Shown here one piece after another: positions 10,706 to 18,174 of a stretch of 64,000 nucleotides of DNA. The notes below the pieces were generated by a model. It had not been told where the DNA came from. It saw nothing but the letters and a program-made list of their open reading frames with translations, and made no database searches. The translations under genes and the position numbers were made by a program. Source of the stretch: Candidatus Rhodoluna planktonica (GTDB taxonomy: Bacteria > Actinomycetota > Actinomycetes > Actinomycetales > Microbacteriaceae); NCBI RefSeq assembly GCF_001854225.1, contig NZ_CP015208.1, positions 930,001-994,000 of the forward strand. The letters run 5' to 3'. The number at the start of each line of letters is the position of its first letter. Within the stretch, counting starts at the first letter, position 1.

Positions 10706-11506
10706 TTACTTTGCGGCTAAGAGTCGCTTCTGCTTTCTAGCTGAGCGAACCTGCACAACTACCACAATGGCGATTGCCAAAATAAACACCGCTGATCCAA
10801 CCACGTTGGCCTCAGCCGGGATTCCTCTAGCCGCAGCGGTGTAGACGTACTTAGGGAAAGTAGTTTCGGAACCGGCGTTGAAGTTGGTGATGATGAAGTC
10901 ATCAAAACTGAGGGCAAACGACAACAGCGCAGCCGCCATGATACCCGGCAACAAAAGCGGGAATGTTATCTTCCAGAAGACCTGTGCCGGCGATGCGTAT
11001 AGATCACGACCAGCTTCTTCAAGCGCTGGATCGAGGCTCGCTACCCTAGCCTTCACCGTCACAACCACAAAGCTCAGGCAGAACATAACGTGAGCGATGA
11101 TGATGGTTACTAGGCCCTTCTGGGTGCCCAGGCTTAAGAACTGAGCAGCAAGTCCCGCACCCAACACAATCTCTGGCGTAGCCATCGGCAAGAACAACAG
11201 CAGTGATATCCCGGAACGGAATTTGAAACGGTAGCGCACCAAAGCGATGGCAATCATCGTGCCCAAAACCGTCGCAATGAATGTTGATACAACTCCAATT
11301 AGTACTGAATTTGCAAATGCCTGGCAGACCCCTTGCTCGTCACAGACATTGAGCCAGTTATTGAAGGTAAACCCGCGCCAGGCGATGTTGGATTTGAAGG
11401 TGTCATTGAATGAAAAGACAAATGTGTACCCGATTGGAATAAGTAGGTAAACAAAGGCCAAGATGGCGTAAAGCGGAAGCAAGTACTTGCCGAGAGAAAT
11501 TTTCAT
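10706..11506 (-). CDS. potC: Spermidine/putrescine ABC transporter permease (PotC-like)
   Basis: Inner-membrane subunit of an ABC importer, 266 aa with about six predicted hydrophobic helices. The cytoplasmic EAA loop that contacts the ATPase reads EAGRDLYASPAQVFWKITFP. The C terminus is basic (RSARKQKRLLAAK). Its ATG overlaps the end of the neighbouring permease gene (ATGA), so the two are translationally coupled. Order on the transcript is binding protein, ATPase, permease, permease. Polyamine specificity is inferred from similarity and from the surrounding catabolic genes. Confidence 0.88.
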   Translation of the reverse strand: MKISLGKYLLPLYAILAFVYLLIPIGYTFVFSFNDTFKSNIAWRGFTFNNWLNVCDEQGVCQAFANSVLIGVVSTFIATVLGTMIAIALVRYRFKFRSGISLLLFLPMATPEIVLGAGLAAQFLSLGTQKGLVTIIIAHVMFCLSFVVVTVKARVASLDPALEEAGRDLYASPAQVFWKITFPLLLPGIMAAALLSFALSFDDFIITNFNAGSETTFPKYVYTAAARGIPAEANVVGSAVFILAIAIVVVVQVRSARKQKRLLAAK

Positions 11507-12417
11507 AGGAGGTCCTCAGTTCCTGATCTCTTCACGTAGAAAAAGACCAAAGCCAAGATGGCCCCCATTAGCAAAACGGACAAGGCTGATGCCGATGGGT
11601 AATCGTTTATGCGCAAGAAGTTAGATTCGACGACGTTTCCCATCATCGTGGTGTCCGAACTTCCCAAAAAGTCTCGGCTGGCGTTGATGTAGTCTCCGGC
11701 AATAGGAATAAAAGTTAGTAGCGTTCCTGAGATGATTCCAGGCATCGTAAGCGGCAATGTAATTTTCCTGAAAGTAGTTGCCGGTGATGCATATAGGTCT
11801 GCCCCTGCCTCGAGGTAACGCAAATCCAGTCGATCGAGAGCGGTATAAAGCGGCAAAGTCATAAAAGGGATGAAGTTATAGGTCAAACCGAAGATGACCA
11901 TGAAATCAGTTCCCACCAGATACTGATCTGGAGCCAGCATCCCGAGGGTCTGCAGTGTTGTTACGATCCACGACTCATTTGAGAAAATCTGCTTCCACGC
12001 AAAAGTACGAAGCAAGAAGCTGATGAAGAACGGGGCAATGACCAGGGTCAGCATTAGACCTTGCAGCAGTGGCCAACGGCGAGCCTTGACTCCAATGAAG
12101 TAGGCCAGCGGGTAACTGATAATCAGCGCCAAAATTGTCGCCGCAATGGCATACGCAAATGAACGCAAAATTTGAGGCAGATAAGTCTCAATTACGTTCC
12201 AGTAATTTTCGATTGCGAATCCATACTGGTATCGCCCAATCTCACCCGATGCATCAGGAACCTGAAGTGAAGTGATGATTAGGGAAAACAACGGGGTAAG
12301 AAAGAAAGCCGCCAGGTAAGCCAAACCGGGCGCCAACAAAATCCAGGCAATCCTCGAAGATTTAGTTGGTGCGCCAGACTTTGCCGCTGGAGCCGAGCCG
12401 AATGCCGCGAATGCCAC
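11503..12417 (-). CDS. potB: Spermidine/putrescine ABC transporter permease (PotB-like)
   Basis: First permease of the importer, 304 aa, GTG start at 12417. An Ala/Ser-rich N-terminal tail precedes a hydrophobic segment (ILLAPGLAYLAAFFLTPLF), followed by further membrane helices. The EAA loop reads EAGADLYASPATTFRKITLP. It begins 2 bp after the ATPase gene and overlaps the PotC-like gene by 4 bp. Confidence 0.88.
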   Translation of the reverse strand: MAFAAFGSAPAAKSGAPTKSSRIAWILLAPGLAYLAAFFLTPLFSLIITSLQVPDASGEIGRYQYGFAIENYWNVIETYLPQILRSFAYAIAATILALIISYPLAYFIGVKARRWPLLQGLMLTLVIAPFFISFLLRTFAWKQIFSNESWIVTTLQTLGMLAPDQYLVGTDFMVIFGLTYNFIPFMTLPLYTALDRLDLRYLEAGADLYASPATTFRKITLPLTMPGIISGTLLTFIPIAGDYINASRDFLGSSDTTMMGNVVESNFLRINDYPSASALSVLLMGAILALVFFYVKRSGTEDLL

Positions 12418-12419
12418 GA

Positions 12420-13550
12420 TTACTCCGCGTCGTCGGTGGTGCCGTCAGGTAAGTCAGACAAACCAAAAGTGTGATCAACTTTCCAGCTGACCCAGACCTG
12501 AGCACCCAGTTCGATCACCGGACTCTTGCCAATATTTTGAGCGAATACGGTTATGTTTCCAAGGTTTGGGATTTCAATCAAATACTGGTTCGAAACTCCC
12601 GTGAAGCGGATGTCGATGATTTCACCAGGGCCAATAAGGTTCACATTTGTATCTTCAGCTGGCTTCTCCTCGTGGAAGAACGCCTTCTCTGGTCGAACAC
12701 CAACGGTTATCTTGCCACTGTGCTTCTCAGCGCGACGCTTCGGAACTGTGATTTTGTTGCCGTTGCAGTTGATACTTACCGATTCTGCGTTTTCTTCGGT
12801 GACATTTCCAACAAACAGATTTGACTGACCCAGGAATTTAGCCACGAACGCAGTCTTCGGACGATCATAAAGAGCCTCAGGCGCACCCATTTGTTCGATG
12901 CGACCCTTGTTCATAACTGCCACGGTGTCAGCCATGTCCATGGCTTCTTCTTGATCGTGGGTAACGTGCAAGAAAGTAAGCCCAACTTCCATCTGGATGG
13001 CCTTGAGCTCAATTTGCATTTGGCGGCGCAACTTCAAGTCGAGGGCGCCTAGCGGCTCATCGAGCAGTAGTAGCGAAGGACGGTTCACCAAAGCGCGAGC
13101 CAGAGCAACGCGTTGCTGCTGTCCACCGGAAAGCTGTTGCGGACGGCGAGCACCCAGGTGACCCAATTCGACAAGGTCGAGGGCTGCTTGAGCCTTTGGC
13201 AGCGGATCGTCTACCTTGCGCTGGCGCAAACCAAAAGCAACATTGTCAAGAATTGTCATGTGCGGAAACAGCGCATAACTTTGAAAAACGGTATTGATTG
13301 GTCGTTCGTGGGCCTTAACCTCGGTTACGTCTTTGCCCCCGATCAAAATTTGACCTGAAGTAGGCTGCTCTAAGCCAGCTATCAAACGCAATGTTGTGGT
13401 CTTACCACAACCGGATGGCCCAAGCAGCGCGAAGAATTCACCAGCGGGAATATGCAAGTCGAGGTTTTCGATTGCGACAAAGCCAGGGAACTCTTTGCGA
13501 ATAGCTTTGAGTTCTAAATCAGCGCCGCGGGCAACAAATTCTGTTGCCAC
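12420..13550 (-). CDS. potA: Polyamine ABC transporter ATP-binding protein (PotA-like)
   Basis: ATPase of the importer, 376 aa. Walker A GPSGCGKTTT (near residue 44), Q-loop FQSYALFPHM, signature LSGGQQQRVALARAL, Walker B LLLLDEPLGALD and the switch His in HVTHDQEEAM are all intact. A C-terminal TOBE-type domain (about residues 240-360) is typical of PotA/MalK-like ATPases. The GTG start directly follows the stop of the binding-protein gene (TAAGTG), so translation is coupled. Confidence 0.93.
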   Translation of the reverse strand: MATEFVARGADLELKAIRKEFPGFVAIENLDLHIPAGEFFALLGPSGCGKTTTLRLIAGLEQPTSGQILIGGKDVTEVKAHERPINTVFQSYALFPHMTILDNVAFGLRQRKVDDPLPKAQAALDLVELGHLGARRPQQLSGGQQQRVALARALVNRPSLLLLDEPLGALDLKLRRQMQIELKAIQMEVGLTFLHVTHDQEEAMDMADTVAVMNKGRIEQMGAPEALYDRPKTAFVAKFLGQSNLFVGNVTEENAESVSINCNGNKITVPKRRAEKHSGKITVGVRPEKAFFHEEKPAEDTNVNLIGPGEIIDIRFTGVSNQYLIEIPNLGNITVFAQNIGKSPVIELGAQVWVSWKVDHTFGLSDLPDGTTDDAE

Positions 13551-14789
13551 TTATGCACCCAGCAATACTTCTTGGAATGCCTTGGTGAAGGCAAGTTCTT
13601 CGGCACCGGTTAGCGAACGGAAACCGTGCGCATTCTGCAAGAACTCGGATGTTGGGAAGATCAACTGGTTTTCGGCCAGAGCAGGATCTAGCTTCATAGC
13701 TTCTTCTTTTGCACCAACCACTGGGGTTACGTAGTTCACCCAGGCAGCCAGCATGGCGGCATTTGCTGGATCGTAGTAGAAGTTAATTAGTTCTTCGACG
13801 TTTTTCTTGTGTGTGGCCCCCATAGGCACAGTGAAGAGGTCTGCCGAAATGGTAACACCGCTCTCTGGGATGAAGAAGCCGTACTTCTCCTCCTCGGCGC
13901 TCAAATTCAGCTGAACTGTATCTCCAGACCACGCAATTGCGGCAATGGTGTCACCATTTTCTAGATCTTCGGAGTAGCTGTTTCCCTTAATTCGAGCAAT
14001 TTGACCGTCAGAGACCTTAGCCGCGAAAAAATCAATGGCATTCATGAATGCATCCTCGGTAAGGCTTGACTCGCTTGAGATGTCTATTCCCTGAGCAAGC
14101 AAAATAAGACCGATGGTGTCGCGCATCTCGGAAAGAACTCCGACGCGACCCTTTAGTGCTGGATCCCACAGGTCTTCAAGACTGGTTGGTGCATCTTTGC
14201 CGGTGGCCTTCTTGTACTCAACCTTGTTGTATGTGATTCCAGCCAAAATGCCCTGATAAGGAATCGTGTAATCGCGTTCTGGGTCGAAGGCAGCACCCAG
14301 ATAAGCTGGAGCCAAATTCTTCTTGTTTGGAATATTCGCAGAGTCAAACTTTTGCACGTAACCGTTGTTTACCCAGCGGGCTGCCATCCACTCGGTCGGG
14401 CAGGCAACATCTGCGCCGATGTCTTGACCAAGGGCTAGTTGATCTTTTACCTTGCCGTAATAGGTGTCGTTGTCGTCAATTTCAATTTTGTATTCGACTT
14501 TGATACCGGTCTCGGCTTCAAACTTTTGCAGTGATGGGTAGTTACCGGCATCGTCTTCATCCATGTAAAGCGACCAGTTGTGCCAGACCAACAATTTCTC
14601 GGAGTCGGACAAGTCGGCTGCTGGAGTCAGCTCAGCCTTTGCACTGCCGGCTGGTGCACACGCAGTTAGAGCGAGAGCCGCTGCCGTTGCCGAAGCACCT
14701 GCTAGTGCGGTGCGTCGAGTCATTTGGTGACGTCGGGCCATTTGAATCAGCTCGCGCATCATTGGATCTTCTGGAAGTGGCTTATTCAT
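13551..14789 (-). CDS. potD: Polyamine-binding lipoprotein of ABC transporter (PotD/PotF-like)
   Basis: Extracellular substrate-binding protein, 412 aa. After a long N-terminal stretch come paired arginines (RRTALAGASA) and a lipobox ending in LTAC, so it is probably a lipoprotein, possibly exported by Tat. The mature part has the family pattern VWHNWSLYMDEDD and FEAETGIKVEY. First gene of the importer operon, with a strong AAGGAG ribosome binding site 9 bases upstream of ATG. Substrate (putrescine, spermidine or a related amine) is inferred. Confidence 0.9.
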   Translation of the reverse strand: MNKPLPEDPMMRELIQMARRHQMTRRTALAGASATAAALALTACAPAGSAKAELTPAADLSDSEKLLVWHNWSLYMDEDDAGNYPSLQKFEAETGIKVEYKIEIDDNDTYYGKVKDQLALGQDIGADVACPTEWMAARWVNNGYVQKFDSANIPNKKNLAPAYLGAAFDPERDYTIPYQGILAGITYNKVEYKKATGKDAPTSLEDLWDPALKGRVGVLSEMRDTIGLILLAQGIDISSESSLTEDAFMNAIDFFAAKVSDGQIARIKGNSYSEDLENGDTIAAIAWSGDTVQLNLSAEEEKYGFFIPESGVTISADLFTVPMGATHKKNVEELINFYYDPANAAMLAAWVNYVTPVVGAKEEAMKLDPALAENQLIFPTSEFLQNAHGFRSLTGAEELAFTKAFQEVLLGA

Positions 14790-14837
14790 GCCGTGACTCC
14801 TTCAATTGCGTGGGCAAAGCCCGGTCAGCACAATCAA

Positions 14838-14855
14838 ATATGCACCAATGCATAT
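14838..14855. promoter_or_regulatory. Inverted repeat upstream of the polyamine importer
   Basis: ATATGCA-CCAA-TGCATAT, perfect 7-bp arms with a 4-bp spacer, lies about 50 bp upstream of the PotD-like start in an AT-rich 173-bp gap. Position and symmetry suit an operator. The Lrp/AsnC-type regulator encoded at 17665 is a candidate binder, by inference. Confidence 0.45.
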
Positions 14856-14962
14856 CACTAAAAATACTGCCACAGAATTGTTTGCCGGAATACCAAATTA
14901 GAAATCTTTAGTGCCCCTCGCCGGCACACTTTCGGCCCAGCAATTGAAACCTCTGATGCGAT

Positions 14963-15937
14963 TCAGAAATCGAAATGCTGAGCTGCCTGGCCGAGACCAA
15001 TCAACCGTGCAGAACGGGAATCTTTGGTGTTGACCACTGGAGTTGCTGCTTGATCACCCAGGGCAAGCAACTCAACCTTTTCTAGGTGGCCCACAGCGAT
15101 TCTGCTGCGCAGGTGCGCTTGCATGCTTCTGGGTATCGAACTGAGGTTCTGCGTCGCCACAACTACGTGGATGTTAACGGAGCGCCCTCTCGCTAAAAAG
15201 TTTTCAAAATATCCTGCCGCTTTTGGATATTTGCTCAGCAAATGAGCGAATTCATCTACCAACACAAAAACTGGAGTGTGTTGAAAACCCAGCTCAAGTC
15301 CGCGTTGATGCATCAGACGCTCGAGCCGTTCAAGTTCTTGTTGCAGCGCAGCCAGGTTGTTTTCGGAAAAAGGGCCGGAAATTCTTGGCTGGTCTGAATA
15401 GAAAGCGAATGTGGCCGCCATCTTGAAATCAATCAGGACAAATTGAAATTGCTGTGGTTGCGCATAGAGCGACTTGAAGTAACGGTCGAGCAGAAAGCTT
15501 TTGCCACTGCCGGTCGGCCCAATAATTGCCAAGTGGGGGTAACCGCTCAAAAGGTTAATGCCAACGGGCTCTGCAGCAACAAAACCGATGTAGCCCAAGC
15601 CTTTTTCGCTGAGTAGAAAATTCGATTCAACCAATTTCGAGATTAGCTCTAGTCGTTTTGGGGAGTTTTCAAGAGCCAACAAAAAGGCCAGAACCTTTTG
15701 CTTGATCTCGGGCGGCCAAAAGAATGCCAGTCGCGACAACTTTTGATCACCAAGGTAAAAGTGTTTTCCGGAGAAACTAAGGTCTCCGAATGCCCTTGAG
15801 TAAGCCTGGAACTGCACATTTAGCAGCGCTGCCAGTAGTGAACCAAATACAGACGCGAATAGGAAAAACCAATTGCCCGAGCTGGCTGCCAAAACCGACC
15901 CCATGAGCATTGAAGGGATCAGCCAGGCATAGTTCAT
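14963..15937 (-). CDS. Small FtsK/EccC-like membrane ATPase
   Basis: 324-aa protein of the FtsK/SpoIIIE/EccC P-loop superfamily. Two N-terminal hydrophobic helices (about residues 3-45) are followed by a soluble linker and one ATPase domain: Walker A IIGPTGSGKS (about residue 140), the EccC-like VLIDFKMAATFAF segment, Walker B VFVLVDEFAHL, and VVVATQNLSSIP (sensor region). Full FtsK (about 800 aa or more) and EccC (several ATPase domains) are much larger; there is no C-terminal winged-helix gamma domain. No WXG100, relaxase or conjugation gene is near. Role unknown: a minimal secretion or DNA-pumping motor is possible. Confidence 0.75.
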   Translation of the reverse strand: MNYAWLIPSMLMGSVLAASSGNWFFLFASVFGSLLAALLNVQFQAYSRAFGDLSFSGKHFYLGDQKLSRLAFFWPPEIKQKVLAFLLALENSPKRLELISKLVESNFLLSEKGLGYIGFVAAEPVGINLLSGYPHLAIIGPTGSGKSFLLDRYFKSLYAQPQQFQFVLIDFKMAATFAFYSDQPRISGPFSENNLAALQQELERLERLMHQRGLELGFQHTPVFVLVDEFAHLLSKYPKAAGYFENFLARGRSVNIHVVVATQNLSSIPRSMQAHLRSRIAVGHLEKVELLALGDQAATPVVNTKDSRSARLIGLGQAAQHFDF

Positions 15938-15944
15938 TCAACAA

Positions 15945-15978
15945 TTTTGGGGCAACCGTAAAAACGATTGCCCCAAAA
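15945..15978. promoter_or_regulatory. Hairpin just upstream of the FtsK/EccC-like gene
   Basis: A 15-bp stem with one mismatch (TTTTGGGGCAACCGT paired with ACGATTGCCCCAAAA, four-base A loop) ends eight bases before the ATG at 15937. On the minus strand it also lies downstream of the dehydrogenase gene. There is no U-run after it, so it could be a weak terminator, an mRNA stabiliser or a translational control hairpin. Confidence 0.5.
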
Positions 15979-15999
15979 ATAATTATCTGTGCATAACTT

Positions 16000-16090
16000 G
16001 CACTTTGATCACTTAGTCGCCGATGGGTTTGGCAACATCGACTCCGCGTTCGCAAACAGTGCGAGCACTTTGCTCACTTAGTCGCCGATG
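16000..16090. repeat. 26-bp direct repeat duplicating the dehydrogenase gene end
   Basis: Copies at 16000-16025 and 16065-16090 differ at one base. The right copy contains the last codons and stop of the dehydrogenase gene (IGD-stop); the left copy repeats them in non-coding DNA 65 bp away. Confidence 0.8.
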
Positions 16091-17514
16091 TAACTCATCA
16101 CGTGCTTGATGCGGGTGTAGTCCTCGAAGCCGTACTGCGACAGATCCTTGCCATAGCCAGAGTGCTTGAAACCACCGTGCGGCATTTCAGCAGCAAGCGG
16201 GATGTGAGTGTTGATCCAGACGCAACCAAAGTTGAGGCCCTTCGAGAAACGCATGGCACGAGTGTGGTTTTGAGTCCATACTGACGAGGCCAAACCGTAC
16301 TGCACATCGTTGGCAAAACGCATCGCCTCAGCGTCATCCTTGAAAGTTTGCACGGTTACTACAGGGCCAAAGATTTCACTCTGAATGTGCTCATCATTTT
16401 GCTTTAGGCCATCAAGAATTGTTGCCTCAAGGAAGTAGCCCTTGTCCCCGACTCGAACGCCACCGGTGACGACCTCGGCGTGAGATGGTAGACGGTCGAT
16501 GAATCCCTGAACTCGTTCAAGTTGCCCGGCATTGTTTACCGGGCCAAAAAGAATGTCGTCGCGCATTGGGTCACCGGTAAGAGCGTTTGCCTTCACCTCT
16601 GCGGTTAGCAAGGCCAAGAAGTCTTTGTGAACCGACTCGTGAACCAGAATTCGAGTTGCCGCGGTGCAGTCTTGACCCGCGTTGAAATAGCCGGCAATTG
16701 CGATTTGCGCAGCCGCTTTCTGCAGATCGGCATCATCAAAGACAATAACCGGAGCCTTACCACCCAGCTCTAGGTGAACACGCTTCAGGTCAACGGCGGC
16801 TGTCTTGGCCACTTCCATACCCGCGCGAACCGAACCGGTAATAGAAACCATCTGTGGAATCTCGTTTTCAATCATTGCTCGACCGGTGTCTCGAGTACCG
16901 GTGACCACGTTGAAAACACCCTTTGGCAAAAACTCTGCAGCAATTTCAGCAAGTAGCAGGGTTGAAGCCGGAGTCGTGTCCGAAGGCTTGATGACAACGG
17001 TGTTACCGGCAGCAATAGCTGGCGCGAATTTCCAAACCGCCATGTTTAGCGGGTAATTCCATGGAGTGACCTGACCGATAACACCGATTGGCTCGCGTCG
17101 GATTGATGAAGTGTGGTCGCGAGCGTATTCAGCAGTGGCGCGACCCTCTAGGTTTCGCGCTGCTCCCGCAAAGAAACGGATTTGGTCAACTGACGGTGCC
17201 ATCTCGTATTCGACCAGGGTTGAACGAGGCTTACCGGTATTTTCCGATTCAACATCCGCTGCTTCTTCTGAACGCGCTTCGAGCGCATCCGCGATTCGAA
17301 TCAGGGCAAGCTGGCGTTCACCCGGAGTGTAATTACTCCAAACCTCGAAAGCCGACTCAGCAGCCTGGTAAGCAGCAGCAACGTCGGCGGCGCTAGAAAC
17401 CGGAGCATGGGCGTAAGTTTCTCCGGTTGCCGGATTGACTACATCGCTGTAGTCGTCAGACTTCGCGTCTACATACTCGCCGTTGATAAAGTTCTGAAGT
17501 TTACGAACTGACAT
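16078..17514 (-). CDS. Aldehyde dehydrogenase, probable gamma-aminobutyraldehyde dehydrogenase
   Basis: NAD(P)-dependent aldehyde dehydrogenase, 478 aa. The catalytic Cys is in FNAGQDCTAATRILV (near residue 281) and the general-base Glu in LELGGKAPVIVFDDAD (near residue 248). PWNYPLNMAVWK and the C-terminal PHGGFKHSGYGKD are typical of the aminobutyraldehyde/betaine aldehyde branch. Strong AGGAAGAG ribosome binding site upstream of ATG 17514. Flanked by polyamine uptake genes and an Lrp-type regulator; oxidation of 4-aminobutanal to GABA is the best-supported role. Betaine aldehyde or succinate semialdehyde are alternatives. Confidence 0.83.
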   Translation of the reverse strand: MSVRKLQNFINGEYVDAKSDDYSDVVNPATGETYAHAPVSSAADVAAAYQAAESAFEVWSNYTPGERQLALIRIADALEARSEEAADVESENTGKPRSTLVEYEMAPSVDQIRFFAGAARNLEGRATAEYARDHTSSIRREPIGVIGQVTPWNYPLNMAVWKFAPAIAAGNTVVIKPSDTTPASTLLLAEIAAEFLPKGVFNVVTGTRDTGRAMIENEIPQMVSITGSVRAGMEVAKTAAVDLKRVHLELGGKAPVIVFDDADLQKAAAQIAIAGYFNAGQDCTAATRILVHESVHKDFLALLTAEVKANALTGDPMRDDILFGPVNNAGQLERVQGFIDRLPSHAEVVTGGVRVGDKGYFLEATILDGLKQNDEHIQSEIFGPVVTVQTFKDDAEAMRFANDVQYGLASSVWTQNHTRAMRFSKGLNFGCVWINTHIPLAAEMPHGGFKHSGYGKDLSQYGFEDYTRIKHVMSYIGD

Positions 17515-17664
17515 GATCTCTTCCTTGAGTTAGATGGTCCTGTTGAGATTCTAACCACGAAACAAAAAAGAGAAAATCTAAATCTGGTGCAAAATTAGTA
17601 GCAAAATGTCAAAACGACTACGGATTCGTTTGCCAAATGCCATTTTCACTGACAAAATCGAACC
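17515..17664. promoter_or_regulatory. Divergent control region between dehydrogenase and Lrp-type genes
   Basis: 150-bp AT-rich gap with an A-rich tract. It contains two GCAAAAT direct repeats 12 bp apart (17589-17595 and 17601-17607). Divergent placement next to an Lrp/AsnC gene suggests autoregulation and control of both directions. No exact match to the inverted repeat at 14838 is seen. Confidence 0.4.
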
Positions 17665-18138
17665 ATGTCCAGAGTCGCACGCACTAAATCGAGCCAACTT
17701 GATGAGGTTTCAAAAGCCATCATCGAACAGTTGCAACTCGACGGTCGCAAATCTTATGCCGAGATAGGCAAAGTGGTCGGCCTCAGCGAAGCGGCAATCA
17801 GACAGCGTGTTCAGAAGCTAACCGAGTCGGGCGTGATGCAGGTTGTTGCCGTTACCGACCCCATGCAACTGGGCTTTTATCGCCAAGCAATGATTGGTAT
17901 CCGCAGCGGCGGAGATACCCGTGAGTTGGCCGAAAAACTTTCAGCAATGGCCGAGGTTGACTATGTGGTGCTCACCGCCGGCAGTTTTGACATTTTGGTT
18001 GAGGTAATTTGCGAAAACGACGATCAGTTGATTTCGCTGCTCAATTCAAAAATCCGGTTGCTGCCCGGAGTAACTTCTACCGAAACCTTCGTGTATTTGA
18101 AGTTGCACAAGCAGTTCTACAACTGGGGAACCAGATAG
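17665..18138 (+). CDS. Lrp/AsnC family transcriptional regulator
   Basis: 157-aa DNA-binding regulator. The N-terminal winged helix-turn-helix (about residues 15-65, IIEQLQLDGRKSYAEIGKVVGLSEAAIRQRVQKL) is followed by the RAM/AsnC ligand-binding domain (about residues 70-150). Members respond to amino acids or amines and bind as oligomers. It is divergent from the aldehyde dehydrogenase and 36 bp upstream of the diamine aminotransferase, so it is the likely local regulator of polyamine/GABA catabolism. ATG at 17665 has no evident Shine-Dalgarno. Confidence 0.93.
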   Translation: MSRVARTKSSQLDEVSKAIIEQLQLDGRKSYAEIGKVVGLSEAAIRQRVQKLTESGVMQVVAVTDPMQLGFYRQAMIGIRSGGDTRELAEKLSAMAEVDYVVLTAGSFDILVEVICENDDQLISLLNSKIRLLPGVTSTETFVYLKLHKQFYNWGTR

Positions 18139-18174
18139 ATTCCCCGAAACAAACAAAGTAAAGAGTGATATCAC

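Noticed and set aside
15777-16055. Minus-strand reading frame overlapping the FtsK/EccC-like start
   Set aside because: Crosses the hairpin and the duplicated gene end, has no ribosome binding site and no recognisable sequence.
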